NCBI RefSeq assembly: GCF_009917485.1
Contig: NZ_QZDT01000001.1
Location: 391,148 to 455,147, forward strand
Source of the DNA: Parablautia muri
GTDB lineage: Bacteria > Bacillota > Clostridia > Lachnospirales > Lachnospiraceae
DNA length: 64,000 nucleotides
Direction of reading: 5' to 3'
The first letter of the stretch is position 1. Every line of letters starts with the position of its first letter. Made by a program: the position numbers and the translations under genes. Shown piece by piece: positions 46,815-57,300 of the stretch. The notes beneath the pieces are model-generated. The model saw nothing but the letters and a program-made list of their open reading frames with translations, was not told where the DNA came from and made no database searches.

Positions 46815-48100
46815 TCACATACGATTTTTGATAGATTGGAGTTTTTCGCTCCAAGGTGCAAGCTCTGCGAGCTGATTGTCTGTCATCTCTTTCGTTGGCC
46901 GATGCTCCAGAAGAAATTTCAGATATCCGTAAAGGTTCAGGTCATGTGCTTTTGCTATCTCAACCATGGTATATGCTACAGCACTGGCATTGGCTCCGGA
47001 AATAGAATCACTGAACAGCCAGTTCTTCCGTCCAACTGTAAATGGACGGATCGTATTCTCACTGAGGTTATTCGTAAAGCTGCAGCGTCCATCTTCAAGA
47101 TAGGTCTCCGCTGTTTCCCGCCGGTTAAGCACATAATTACCGCTTTATCCATACGGGTATTTCGGACTGGCTTCTGCTGTTCAAGCCACGACCAGAAAGC
47201 CTCCGGAACAGGTTTTTCCTTCTTGAGACGCAGCTGCTTCCTTTTTTCATAATCACCAGGATATTTTTTGTTGATGGAATCCTCTATGGCGAACAGCCGG
47301 TTACCGTACTGGACTCCCTGCACTGCAGGCTGGCTGTAATCATACTGTTTCCCTTTGGGAACGGCAACGATAAAGTATCGGCGGATATGTGCCCAGCAGG
47401 AACACCGTTTGATATTCGGCAGGCTGTTATAGCCCTGATAACCATCAGTTTCCAGATACCCATGGTACCCTTTCAGGAACTCCTTTGCATGGCTGCCGCT
47501 TCTGGCAGGTTAATAGCCATACAGGATAATGGCTGGAAGATCATCTTCACCACTGCGGAACAGCCACATGAAAGACTACACCTGTGCCTGGCGGTCTTCT
47601 TCTTTCAGTACCTGGACCCTGGTCTCATCTGCCATTGCGAAGCTGCGCTTCAGCAGTTCCCGGCGGACATACTCTTCGCCGATCAGAACCATCTGCGTAC
47701 CGCAGACTGGACAGACCTGATCTTCTTCCGGAAGGGGGATGACTATTTTTTCCACTCTCAGTCCCTTATAAAGCTCCTCATGGGTTGCTTTCTTCTTACG
47801 GGTATGCTCCCGGACCACGGCCGCTTCTTCGAACCGGGAAAGTTCCAGTTCTGCTTCCGCTTCATCAAAAAGATTCTGTTGTCCGGGAATGTCATCAGTT
47901 CTTCTTTCGCTGGAGGAACCGAAAAGCTTTTTGGTCAGATAGTCCACCTGTTCCTGAAGATCTTTTTCATGGCTGGATTTTTCATCAATAACAAGACGGA
48001 GAGATTTGATCAGCTCCGTCTGTTCAGAGACTATTGTTTTCAGCCCGGATATGGTGTCCTTCAGCTCTCGCAGCTGGATATCTTTTGCACTGGAAGCCAT
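46815..48100 (-). pseudogene. tnpC: IS66 TnpC transposase, internal deletion and frameshift
   Basis: Starts at 48100 with 'ASSAKDIQLRELKDTIS', a coiled coil, 'KKLFGSSSERRTD' and the zinc-ribbon start 'VCPVCGTQMV'. At 'EYVRREL' it jumps directly to 'LLKRSFAMADETRVQVLKE', skipping a long part present in normal TnpC and in the relic at 30545-31441. A frameshift follows, and the C-terminal region reads 'YGNRLFAIEDSINKKYPGD' then, in another frame, 'SENTIRPFTVGRKNWLFSD' with the catalytic Glu. It cannot make full transposase. TnpA and TnpB are intact. Confidence 0.85.
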
Positions 48101-48242
48101 CGTTCTCTCCTTGGATTTACTCCCTTTATTATACCAGAAACCGGGATATTCCTAAAGGAAAACAAGGGCTGAAAAATGCTGAATATATAAGGAAGTCCGC
48201 CCATTTTTCAGTGCAGGATTTTTAACAAAATCTAAAGATGTT

Positions 48243-48584
48243 TCACTCCGTTTTGAGTGCTTTGGGCTGGTCGATATCAATCCCTGACATCAGCCAGTCA
48301 AACTCACGCCAGGAAAGATTCCGGACTTCCGACTGTTTCCTGGGCCATTGATAACCTCCTGGGACGGACAGCCTTTTATAAATGAGGACGAAGCCATCCG
48401 GTTCATGGAATAGGGCTTTGATTCTGTCCCGTCTCCTTCCGCAGAACAGGAAAAGCGCGCTGGAGGCTGGATCCATCTTCAGCTGGTCTTCAATAACAGC
48501 GCAGAGACCATCAATCGATTTGCGCATGTCCGTATAGCCGCAGACAATGTAGATTTTTTCAAGACCAGAGATATCGCCTAACAT
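48243..48584 (-). CDS. tnpB: IS66 accessory protein TnpB
   Basis: 113 residues of the classic IS66 Orf2 family: 'LGDISGLEKIYIVCGYTDMR', 'KSIDGLCAVIEDQLKMDP', 'LFLFCGRRRDRIKALFHE' and 'GFVLIYKRL'. Its start overlaps the end of tnpA by a few bases. It is needed for IS66 transposition, but its biochemical role is not settled. The gene looks intact. Confidence 0.92.
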   Translation of the reverse strand: MLGDISGLEKIYIVCGYTDMRKSIDGLCAVIEDQLKMDPASSALFLFCGRRRDRIKALFHEPDGFVLIYKRLSVPGGYQWPRKQSEVRNLSWREFDWLMSGIDIDQPKALKTE

Positions 48585-48988
48585 GAAGTCTCCCGGATGA
48601 GACGAAGCGTCCTGGCGAGCAGGACAGGATCGGCATCATTACAGATGCGGACAGTAACGTCTTTCATGGCCACCTCAATCGTATGTGAATTGTCAAGGTA
48701 CATTTGCCGCATCTGTGATGCTGTATGCTGCTCCGGACATTGTTCCGGAACAATGTCAACAGGAACCACATCCTGTTTTGGGTGTGGGTCTTCAAGATGA
48801 CCATAGTTTGGTACCGGGATCTGATCTGATGCCGCTTTTCGACAACGGCTGGCCCAGGTATAAAAGGTGCTTGCTGCAATGCCGTTTTCACGGCACCAGT
48901 CAGCATCTGTCATGCCGCTCTGATGGCATTCATTGATAAGCCTGATCTGTTCCGCCATCGGAACACGGGCTTTGCGGGCAGCTGCCAT
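48578..48988 (-). CDS. tnpA: IS66 accessory protein TnpA
   Basis: 136 residues. It has an N-terminal helix-turn-helix ('PMAEQIRLINECHQSG', 'TDADWCRENGIAASTFYTW'), a variable linker, and the C-terminal 'IEVAMKDVTVRICNDADPVLLARTLRLI' region split over the usual IS66 Orf1 tail. First gene of the element, about 100 bases inside the right inverted repeat. Intact. Confidence 0.9.
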   Translation of the reverse strand: MAAARKARVPMAEQIRLINECHQSGMTDADWCRENGIAASTFYTWASRCRKAASDQIPVPNYGHLEDPHPKQDVVPVDIVPEQCPEQHTASQMRQMYLDNSHTIEVAMKDVTVRICNDADPVLLARTLRLIRETSC

Positions 48989-49092
48989 AGCCTATCCTCC
49001 GTAATTGTAGTGAAATAGTCTAAATATCTTTCTTCTACAATTATAGAGGGAACCAGCGGATTAGAAAATCCGCAGGAATATTTGGCGCTTAC

Positions 49093-49871
49093 CTCCTACC
49101 AGAGCAGGCGAAAATGCAGCAATTCCTGAAAGGAATTGAACCTGGTTTCTATCTGATGGCAGATGGCTATCAAGGATACAATAAAGTGAAAGAAACCCCA
49201 TCGTTGCTGTTGCTGGGCTCATATCCGCAGATACCTTTGGGAAGCCATTCCAAAGGGACACGAAAAGGATTACAGCAATCCTGCAGTACAGGGAGTTCTC
49301 TATTGCAATAAACTGTTCGAATACGAACGCACCTACAAAGAAAAAGGTCTTAGTTTCAAACAGATTTATAACCGCCGCCTCAAAGATCAGAAACCGGTCA
49401 TTGAGGGCTTCTTGGCGTGGATAAAACAGGTAAATCCCGGAAGTAACGGCAAATTGAAGAAAGCAATCACCTACATCAGAAACCGTGAAGATTTCCTGAT
49501 GACCTATCTGGAAGATGGCCGTTGCAGTTTGAGTAACAACCTAAGCGAGAATAGCATCCGCCCCGTAACCATAGGTAGAAAGAATTGGCTGTTCTCCGAT
49601 ACACCGGATGGCGCATCCGCCAATGCCTTATATTTAACCATTGTTGAAATGGCAAAGGCATACGGCTTGAATTTATATGAATATCTGAAATATCTGCTGG
49701 AGCATCGTCCCAACAAGGATATGGCAGATGATGAGTTAGCCAAGCTGGCTCCCTGGAGTGAAAAAGTCCAGGCAAAATGTAGCAAAAAGAACGAGCAAAA
49801 TGTTAGCGTACAGGAATCCTGGTGATAGGGTTCCTAGACTTTTGGGATACACCCCGAAATTAAACGCTTAC
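49093..49871 (+). pseudogene. Second IS66 element: 3' half of tnpC and right end
   Basis: Plus-strand translation from the junction: 'LKGIEPGFYLMADGYQGYNK' (catalytic Asp region), a frameshift near 49190, then 'CCCWAHIRRYL', 'YERTYKEKGLSFKQIYNRRL', 'GRCSLSNNLSENSIRPVTIG' and 'LAKLAPWSEKVQ' ending at 49825. The right terminal repeat is AAACGCTTAC, ending at 49871. The left part is gone, replaced by the minus-strand IS66 at 46739-49092. Confidence 0.82.
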
Positions 49872-49879
49872 AATGCAAC

Positions 49880-49970
49880 TATAGATTATATATATGTTTA
49901 TTACAATCATATCCGCCACATTCATCAAATAGATATATGACGCCATTTGAAAAGAGAATGCAGACATGAT
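49880..49970 (+). pseudogene. IS3-family OrfB C-terminal scrap
   Basis: 'IYVYYNHIR' in one frame and 'HSSNRYMTPFEKRMQT' in another, ending at a stop. Joined, they resemble the last residues of an IS3 integrase-type transposase (YYN.IR.HSS..Y.TP.E). Sequence from 49971 to 50165 holds nothing else recognisable. Confidence 0.45.
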
Positions 49971-50165
49971 CTATGTCAAAACTTTTCCTTGTAAATGTTA
50001 CAAAAAAGCTTGACCATCTCAATCATCTGGCTCCAGGGCAGATATCGAAGCAGAGAACCATAAAGTAGCTGAGTGAAAAAATAGAACAGGCGGAGAGGTA
50101 ATCAGGAATGGATCAGAAGTTCACGTTTAACTTGTACTTTTTCTTGACATAGTACCAAACATTCG

Positions 50166-50855
50166 TTAGTAAAAATGAACAAATACAAAAGAACAAATCA
50201 CGGTTATTATACCAGCTACAGCTATCGAAAGGCTACTCATTGCACCTTCAACTTCTCCCATTTCTATTGCTTTTGTTGTTCCCATTGCATGAGATGCGGA
50301 ACCAATAGCAATGCCCTTAGCAATCGGATCTGTGATTTTAAATATTTTGCATACTTTTTCGGACACCATATGTCCTGTGATGCCCGTCATAATGACAATA
50401 GGTACTGTTAAACTGGAAATTCCTCCCATTTCCTCTGAAACACCCATAGCAATTGCAGCAGTAATAGATTTGGGTAATAAAGTAACGTACATAGTATGTG
50501 AAAACCCAAACATAATTGAGAAAACCAAAATACTTCCCATACTTGCAAGGACACCGGAGATAATCCCCCAACAAACTGCTTGAATATTTTTTTTCAAAAC
50601 ATTGATTTGTTCATATAAAGGGACAGCAAGGCAGACTGTTGCAGGAGACAATAGATAATACAAATAATCTGATTTGTTATAATAATCTTCGTAATCTATT
50701 TTGAAAATTATCAAAAATAAAATCGAGAAAATTGTAGAAAACAAAAGTGGATTAAAAAAAATAAAATGTTTTTTCCGTTGTATATAATCACATAAGATAT
50801 AGGACCCTACACTTATAAGGAGTCCCCAACAAACTGTTTCTGTAAACATATCCAT
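50166..50855 (-). CDS. lrgB: LrgB-family (CidB/LrgB) membrane protein
   Basis: 229 residues from the internal ATG at 50855 (GGGGGA five bases upstream). Six or seven hydrophobic segments and the LrgB hallmark 'LLPKSITAAIAMGVSEEMGG', then 'LTVPIVIMTGITGHMVSE' and 'GIAIGSASHAMGTTKAIEMG'. LrgAB/CidAB-type proteins are holin/antiholin-like and have also been linked to pyruvate or glycolate transport. It follows LrgA at ~90 bases and could be the end of the operon that begins at 53248. Confidence 0.9.
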   Translation of the reverse strand: MDMFTETVCWGLLISVGSYILCDYIQRKKHFIFFNPLLFSTIFSILFLIIFKIDYEDYYNKSDYLYYLLSPATVCLAVPLYEQINVLKKNIQAVCWGIISGVLASMGSILVFSIMFGFSHTMYVTLLPKSITAAIAMGVSEEMGGISSLTVPIVIMTGITGHMVSEKVCKIFKITDPIAKGIAIGSASHAMGTTKAIEMGEVEGAMSSLSIAVAGIITVICSFVFVHFY

Positions 50856-50946
50856 ATCTATCCCCCGGTACATTGCACGCTACTAGCCATGCTGCTTTCT
50901 TGACCTGCGAATTTGTGCCCGGAGCACAAATTTGCGATTGATAAAA

Positions 50947-51318
50947 TCAGCCGCCAGGCTGATTTTTCAATCTATTTTTTTTTCTTATTATCGTCTGTGT
51001 TACCAGGCCTGAAACTGTCATGACAATTATGGTAGTGACAACCGTAATAATAATGATCTGCCACCAAATCTCTTGGAGTTCATGTAATTTTGTGATGATC
51101 CCGACTGCAGAGGGTATAAAAAGTATAGGCATTATATCCAATAAAAATTTAGCAGTATCATCAATTTGCTCAATCTTTATGAAACCAGTAACGAGTAATA
51201 TAAAAAGAAGTACCATTCCGTATATGCTTCCTGAAATTGGAAATGGCAAGTAAAATTTAATAAGTTCGCCAATAAAAGATATGGCAAGTATGATCAAAAA
51301 TTGTTTAATATATTTCAT
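50947..51318 (-). CDS. lrgA: LrgA/CidA-family holin-like protein
   Basis: 123 residues from the ATG at 51318; GGGGAG nine bases upstream argues against the longer in-frame start at 51348. Four membrane helices with the family motif 'PFPISGSIYGMVLLFILLVT' and 'LDIMPILFIPSAVGIITKL'. It ends in a basic tail. It pairs with LrgB directly downstream. The promoter is unclear: only ~50 bases separate it from the small membrane gene upstream, so read-through is likely. Confidence 0.88.
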   Translation of the reverse strand: MKYIKQFLIILAISFIGELIKFYLPFPISGSIYGMVLLFILLVTGFIKIEQIDDTAKFLLDIMPILFIPSAVGIITKLHELQEIWWQIIIITVVTTIIVMTVSGLVTQTIIRKKNRLKNQPGG

Positions 51319-51370
51319 AGAGCATTTCTCCCCTTGTTCGCAATACAAAATTATTTTTTAATAGTAATGT

Positions 51371-51790
51371 TTAAAATATTTTTAATAAACAGATAATCAA
51401 AACTATTCCAATAATTAATGGCAAATAAAACAGAATTTCGCTAAAAGAAAATAAACATTTTATAAAATAAATTTTTTCCATTTCACATTTACTAAGAGCG
51501 ATATTATTAATATCCATACTGAAATCAATTTCGCTCTCTTTTCTTTTAGAAACGATTTTATATAAAATTCTATATTTGCTTTCTATGTATAGATAAAATG
51601 AATCCAACAACCAAAAGGTTATGGTGGGAAGTCCGGCGATTAGAATAAATCTTTTTTCTGAATCATTCACAGACAAAGCACAAATAGCAACAAGTAGAGT
51701 CATAGTCCAGCTTTTTAAGGAAAAGCTATTTTTTTCCATTCGTTCAATAATTCTAACAATCATTTCTAAATGCTTAAGCTTCTTTTCCAT
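51371..51790 (-). CDS. Small membrane protein next to a TIR/SLOG-like gene
   Basis: 139 residues. An N-terminal amphipathic helix ('KKLKHLEMIVRIIERMEKN') leads to two membrane helices ('SWTMTLLVAICALSV', 'RFILIAGLPTITFWLLDSFY'), a charged cytoplasmic stretch, and one or two C-terminal helices. As I recall, similar HLEMI...NSF-type proteins often lie beside TIR-like genes in bacterial islands, and I would class it as a possible membrane effector. It starts 12 bases after the upstream gene. No enzymatic motif is visible. Confidence 0.65.
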   Translation of the reverse strand: MEKKLKHLEMIVRIIERMEKNSFSLKSWTMTLLVAICALSVNDSEKRFILIAGLPTITFWLLDSFYLYIESKYRILYKIVSKRKESEIDFSMDINNIALSKCEMEKIYFIKCLFSFSEILFYLPLIIGIVLIICLLKIF

Positions 51791-51802
51791 CTATTAGCCC
51801 TT

Positions 51803-53248
51803 TTACTGTTTCTTTTGATTATCCGCATATAACTGTTTTGCTTCTGCATATTCGCGTTCATCTAACTTAATGTTTTTCATTTTTTCAATAAAATTATCAT
51901 TACCTTCCAGCAAAGAAATACCGGAAGCCATAATCGTTTTGTCATGGAACTCATTTATATGCCATGTAAGAAAGGCATCTTTAAACATTTGAATAATATA
52001 TTCCTTTCTTTTATCATTGGCATTACTTCCATATAATGAATGAGTTGGAATCGTCTCATTCACAACAAAACTGCCATAATTTTTACATTTTTCGTCTAAG
52101 TCACCATCCTGTACTGGAATCCCTAATAACGTTCTTGAAGGATCCCCTTTAGAGAAATCACGATGATGTAATCTGTCAAAAATGTCAGATAATTTTTGAC
52201 AGATACTGCTTCCCTGAATTTTTAGTGTGGATTTAAGCCGCTCTACCTCTTTAACCGACTGCCCTTCTTCTTTTCTGCTGTTTGCCTGATAGAAATGAAT
52301 GAAAGCAATTTTGTCATCAATTATTACTAATTCAAAGTGAATACTAAAATCATGTTTTCTGACAAAGACCTTTGCACCATTTCCTCCAAAAAATAAGATA
52401 TTATATATATCCTGCCACTTTGCGGGATGATTGTTACAGATAATACGATAAAATTTATCATTTAAGTTTGGGTCTTTTGATGCATCATACAATGATTCCA
52501 TAAATTTTTTCTTTTCTTCTATAGAATCATCTTTTACAATAGACTCATTTGCAAATCTGGTTGTTCGTAAAGAAATTTTTGCATGTCTAACGGCTTCCCC
52601 AAGGTTACGAAAAGCAGCTTTTTCACCATCAATATATTCCGCAGTATTAGATAGTAATTTTTTTATTCCTTTTACTTCATCCAAGACATTTTTTAACTCA
52701 ATTTTTCCAGTGATTGTTTTATCAATATTTCTCAGGCAAGTCTTATACTGATGGTGGACCAGAGTAAGAAATTTAATGACGATAGATGTTTCTGCGCTTC
52801 TGTTTTCTAAATAGAAATGTTGATAGGCATTTATTTCTTTAGAGTTTTTGTGGCAGTCTTCAACATAATTAACGATTACGTGTGGAATATCTATTATGTT
52901 TATAATATTTATATCAAAGGGCACGCTTTCTTTCGGATGTGATGAAATGACTACATAAGGTTTTTCGGAATAGAAAATAGCGCCTAATTCAAACATAACA
53001 TTAGGATTATAGATTGGCTCTGTCAGAGAATCTAAAAGTACTATGTAGCCTTCGTAGCGGTCTCCGTTTAATGCCTTATGTAAACTTTGATGAAGATCAT
53101 GAACCGATTGTTTATAATGCGGTTCAATTACATATTCTTCTACAAAAGGAGAATTAACCGTAAGTAAATCAAATATTGTTTCTGTATATTTTCTGTTTAG
53201 GGAAATTTCTTTGTCTGTAACTGCTATCATAAAAATTTTTTTAACCAT
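51803..53248 (-). CDS. TIR/SLOG-like sensor-effector with C-terminal PLD-like domain
   Basis: 481 residues, ATG with GGGGGA upstream. The N-terminal ~130 residues are a Rossmann-like nucleotide domain with 'YIVLLDSLTEPIYNPNVMFELG' spread over residues 68-89; the N-x-MFELG motif is shared by TIR-like and nucleoside-deoxyribosyltransferase-like domains, with E87 as the likely catalytic residue. A helical linker (160-215) is followed by a PLD-like region: 'GEAVRHAKISLRTTRF' and 'HFELVIIDDKIAF' (H304, D311), where the usual HxK Lys is Glu306. This arrangement suggests ligand sensing by a degenerate PLD fold and NAD- or nucleotide-directed action by the N-terminal domain. It heads a possible four-gene operon with a membrane protein and LrgAB. 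Confidence 0.62.
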   Translation of the reverse strand: MVKKIFMIAVTDKEISLNRKYTETIFDLLTVNSPFVEEYVIEPHYKQSVHDLHQSLHKALNGDRYEGYIVLLDSLTEPIYNPNVMFELGAIFYSEKPYVVISSHPKESVPFDINIINIIDIPHVIVNYVEDCHKNSKEINAYQHFYLENRSAETSIVIKFLTLVHHQYKTCLRNIDKTITGKIELKNVLDEVKGIKKLLSNTAEYIDGEKAAFRNLGEAVRHAKISLRTTRFANESIVKDDSIEEKKKFMESLYDASKDPNLNDKFYRIICNNHPAKWQDIYNILFFGGNGAKVFVRKHDFSIHFELVIIDDKIAFIHFYQANSRKEEGQSVKEVERLKSTLKIQGSSICQKLSDIFDRLHHRDFSKGDPSRTLLGIPVQDGDLDEKCKNYGSFVVNETIPTHSLYGSNANDKRKEYIIQMFKDAFLTWHINEFHDKTIMASGISLLEGNDNFIEKMKNIKLDEREYAEAKQLYADNQKKQ

Positions 53249-53852
53249 TTTAATCCCCCGTTCTTGTTGGTATCCTACAAATTTTAAGCGTAAAAAAATT
53301 TGCTGTGTGAAGAAATTTTCGATTCAATTTTGCATGGATTGTATATTTAAGAGAATATTATATTTGACAAAAAATGACGTTAATACCTTTTTAATGACTA
53401 TAAAATACTTTAATATCCTAAATATTGTAATTATTTTAGTAGAATGTGGAAAATAATGCCATGAATTATTGTTCCTGACACAAGGTTTTTAAGTATTGGG
53501 TTAAAATGTAGGGAATGAGTATAGTCACATGGTCAGAAGGCTTAAAGCATAGTATATTTATTTGAGCTTTCCTATATCAAATACATCGCGTAATTCTTGA
53601 ATATTTCAGGGGAAATAGGTAGAATATGTGTTGCAATACGCATAACGATTCAGTCGGGTCCGCACATTTACTGCACAGACCGTGATACAAGAGTACAAAA
53701 TCTCATCTCCGAAGGCGATTTTAATTGGATTTTGTGTGTAACAGATACTATGTAATCCCCCGACTTGTAGTTTCATGGATTTTCCTGTATACTAATAAGT
53801 TAGAAAACATTAAGGGTAATAGGAATTATTGCATACAAATGGAGGTCATCAA
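53249..53852. other. Non-coding spacer
   Basis: AT-rich, stop-rich. It must hold the promoter for the leftward 53248 operon, but I found no -35/-10 pair with good spacing. No gene seen. Confidence 0.4.
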
Positions 53853-54200
53853 ATGAATTGTAGCACAGTTTGCGTAGGGATGGATGTACACAAAGAAAGT
53901 TTTTTACGCTGCTGTTACACAAGATGAGGAAGAAGATCCTGAATACTGCCAGAAAGTCGATGGACAATACAGTAAAATGCTTAACTAACGGGAAGTCATG
54001 TGTTTCCATTACGGAAACAATGCCGTATTTATTTGCGGTTATGAGACTAACTGTCTGGGCTTCACGTCCTACCACCAGTTCATCAGTCACAATATGAAGT
54101 GTGTCATTCCGGCCCCGGCAACGATGCCCAAACCAGCAGGCAGGAAAAAGTACGCAGGCTGTCGTATTTCATATGGGGTGATGGCAGGAAACATTGCATA
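53853..54200 (+). pseudogene. IS110-family transposase N-terminal remnant
   Basis: ATG with GGAGG seven bases upstream. It opens 'VCVGMDVHKESF', the first catalytic Asp region of DEDD transposases, then shifts frame. The sequence continues as 'MCFHYGNNAVFICGYETNCL', 'YHQFISHNMKCVIPAPATM' and 'KPAGRKK', which follows IS110 order. Frameshifts and loss of the C-terminus make it non-functional. The C-terminal remnant at 25600-25960 is on the other strand and is not evidently the same copy. Confidence 0.7.
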
Positions 54201-54394
54201 AAGGCAGATATAACATTGTCCTTTAAATATCAAGGCCAGGCCATCGGTGACGGTGTTTGCGGCCTTTTCATTTAAAGCCCGAAACTACAGAAACTTAATA
54301 AGTATTTGTAAGTAGCAAAGCGCTGCCCGCAGATGCAGCACGAAACAACCGGAGGCATATGAGATGAAATAAAAGAAAGGGGTTAGGGTTTATT

Positions 54395-57300
54395 ATGAAA
54401 CATTTTTTCTTTTCTTATGATGAAAGTTTCAAGCTGGATAAGTTATTGATAGAATATGTGAGTCAGGAGTCTGCTCCTAAGGATGATAAAGCGTTAAAAG
54501 TATATTATGATATGACAGATATTATTTCTGACAAGCGATTTGAACAAAATGATGATGAGCTGTTAAAAGATCTTGCAGAAATAGAAGAAAAAAATATGGG
54601 TATGGATCCTGATAAGCATAAAGACGATTCTAAAGGGAATGAGCACTTGCGCTTTCGAGGGTTGAAGACATTATGGAACAGAGTTGAGGGACAGTATAAA
54701 CTATTTACTGCGGATAACAAGGAAATGTTATATAACAAGCCTATAGATAGCGAAGAAGTGGATAAACAATATAAGCTATCAATAATGTTGGTATTGTATC
54801 ATCTGGTAAGGGGTAATCTTTGCCTGAGAATCTCGCAATACTACTATGAAAATTATGAGCTGGATGCTTCAGATAGTTGGGCAAGCAAAGGAATTGAAAT
54901 TTTCTGGCATGGAAAGAACAAGGCTGCTGCACTGCGGGATTCTGCTAAATCAGATAAAAGGGTACAGGCGGATCTGTACCTTCGGTTGATTAAACTGAAT
55001 CTGGCAAAATATTATCGTGATTATGCACGTAAGAACCGCAGAAGTGATTTTGATGCTGCGCTGGATGAATTTAAGCAGGTAAGATATCGTATGGAACAAG
55101 AGTATAGCCATATTAGCAATCCGGAACAGAAAAGACAGTATGTTCTGATATGGATGGATGCGATTATTAATATTGCAAAAATACATAGAAGAAAGTATCA
55201 GACAGAAATTTCCGAAAAGGAGATAGTGTTTTTATACAGCTGCCTGAAAAACAGATTATTGGCCAAAGATCCGGCATTTCAGGTACAGAAGGATTCAGGT
55301 AAGAAAGAAGGCTTACAGGTATGGCTGGAGAAGGCGGATAAAGTAATTTCAGGCAAGATGAAGCGTTTGCAAATAGAAGGTGAGCGATTTCTGGAAAACG
55401 ATGAGGATATGTTGGGCTTAAAGAGAGAATCGTTTGAAAAATGTGATGACTTGAATGTTTATGACAGAAGAAGATATTTTCTTCTGGTTTTATTGGAGCT
55501 TTCCAGAATTCAGCGTGATCTGCATTTTGAGGAAAATTATAAAGGCGCAATAGCAATAGCTGTTATTGCTGCTCAATGGTCAAGTGAACTGGATAAGAAA
55601 GACGGGTATATACCAGGGTATAATATTGATGCTCTGATTACAATTTCAAGTAGTCTTAGAAAATATATCAAGTTTCAAAATGTTGCCAGTTCCAAAGAAC
55701 TGCCGTTGGAACAAATTACTATAAAAATAGATGAAAATGAATATCAACTGAAATTTTGGGATGAGGAACGAAAGGAGCATGCTGTTGCCAGTCTTGAAAC
55801 GTTAATAGATAAACTGGATGAGTTTGCAGGAAAGGGGCACTTGAAATCTAAGGTGGAAGTGATGAAATGGCATTGCCTGTATCTGCAGGAGCCCAGACTG
55901 CTGGCCTGTATTAAGGATAAGGTTAAGAAATCTCTTTTTCAGGAGGGGGAATCAAACTGCCAGCTCCAATTTATGAACGGGCTTTTGGCTTTGCGTTCTG
56001 AAAAATATGAGGAAGCAATTGGGATTTTTATGGATCTGCTAGCACAGAATTGGAAGGAGATGCGGTATATTCGTTTGGGAACCCTTGGATTAAAGACCAG
56101 GTATCTGCTCGCCAATTGTTACATGTCACGGGCAGAATTTTCCAAAGCAGAGAAAATACTGAGATATCTACATGACTCATTGGCGGTTGCAAAAAAGAGT
56201 AGAAAAAGTCAGGGAGTGGAAGGAAGTACGGATGCAGAAACGGACGCCAGGGTTGAGATTGATCTGGGTTATTGTTGTATGCAACGGGGAGCTTATGAAG
56301 AAGCGATTGAGATTTATAAAAGGATGTACGGTGATGGAGGCGCACTTGATGCGGAGCCACATTTTGGTTTAAAGCAGGTAAAAAAACAACGGCGTATTAT
56401 GGGATTGAACAATTATGCATCAAGTTGTATTTTTTCTATTAATGACGACCCAAGCGGAAAGATATCCGGTATAAAAAGGAAAATCGAAACAGCGAGGAGA
56501 ATTTTCTGTTACATGGATACTCACTTTTCCGATCAGGATAACGAAAAGGAAGCTGATCGGTTTGAATGGAATCCTGAAACAAATCTTTTGAAAGGATATT
56601 ATACACTTTGCACAGGGATAGAGCCGGGAGCGGAACCAATGACTGACGAGCAGATTAATATGTGTCAGAACATATCGGGAACAGCTGACTTACATATAAG
56701 AAGTCAGGCACTTTTGAGGTCATTTCCATATTTCAAAAAGGCGAGTATGATCGGGCAGGTTTTTCCGTCACAATATGACCTGCTGGATGAGTATGACAGA
56801 GGGAATAAGGCCAAATTGAGAAACGAAATTGAGCGTATATCGGTCTATATTATCAGCTTGACAAAGCTGCAAAAGTTATATCTGGCCAAGCAGAAGAGTA
56901 TCGAAGAACTGAACGCAAAATGGAAAGAATCAGAAGGACAGGATAATATAAATGGATTATTTGGTGCGGGATTTCAGGTGACGAAACAGCAGCTAGAATA
57001 TTTGATGGCAAGCAAGCGGAATTTGGTGAGATTCCTTCTTCATTTCCCTGCAAATTATAAAATTTCATTAAAAGCTGCAATTGCGCTGGCTGAGTGGCTG
57101 CTGAATAATGATGAAAGAATAAAAAAAACAAAGATGGACGAAAAAAAATATACCAAAGCCGAACGCCTGCAGAATCAATTGTATCGTTCGTTTAGTTATA
57201 TCAGGATTTATGAAGAACGTGGAGCCGGGGTCTTTAATACTTTGCGGGATAACGGCAAATTCCGTTTCTTTACTGCGGCCCAGAGGGGTAAATTCTGCGC

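Larger units (their letters stand above)
46739..49092 (-). mobile_element. IS66-family element with defective transposase
   Basis: The ends match as inverted repeats: GTAACCGCCAAATA on the left, and the complement of GTAAGCGCCAAATA on the right, with TGCGG slightly inside. Gene order on the minus strand is tnpA, tnpB, tnpC. The usual 8-bp target duplication is missing: TTTGTTTA flanks the left end, CTCCTACC the right. The right flank is the interior of another IS66, so the present junction arose by recombination or deletion after insertion. Confidence 0.85.
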
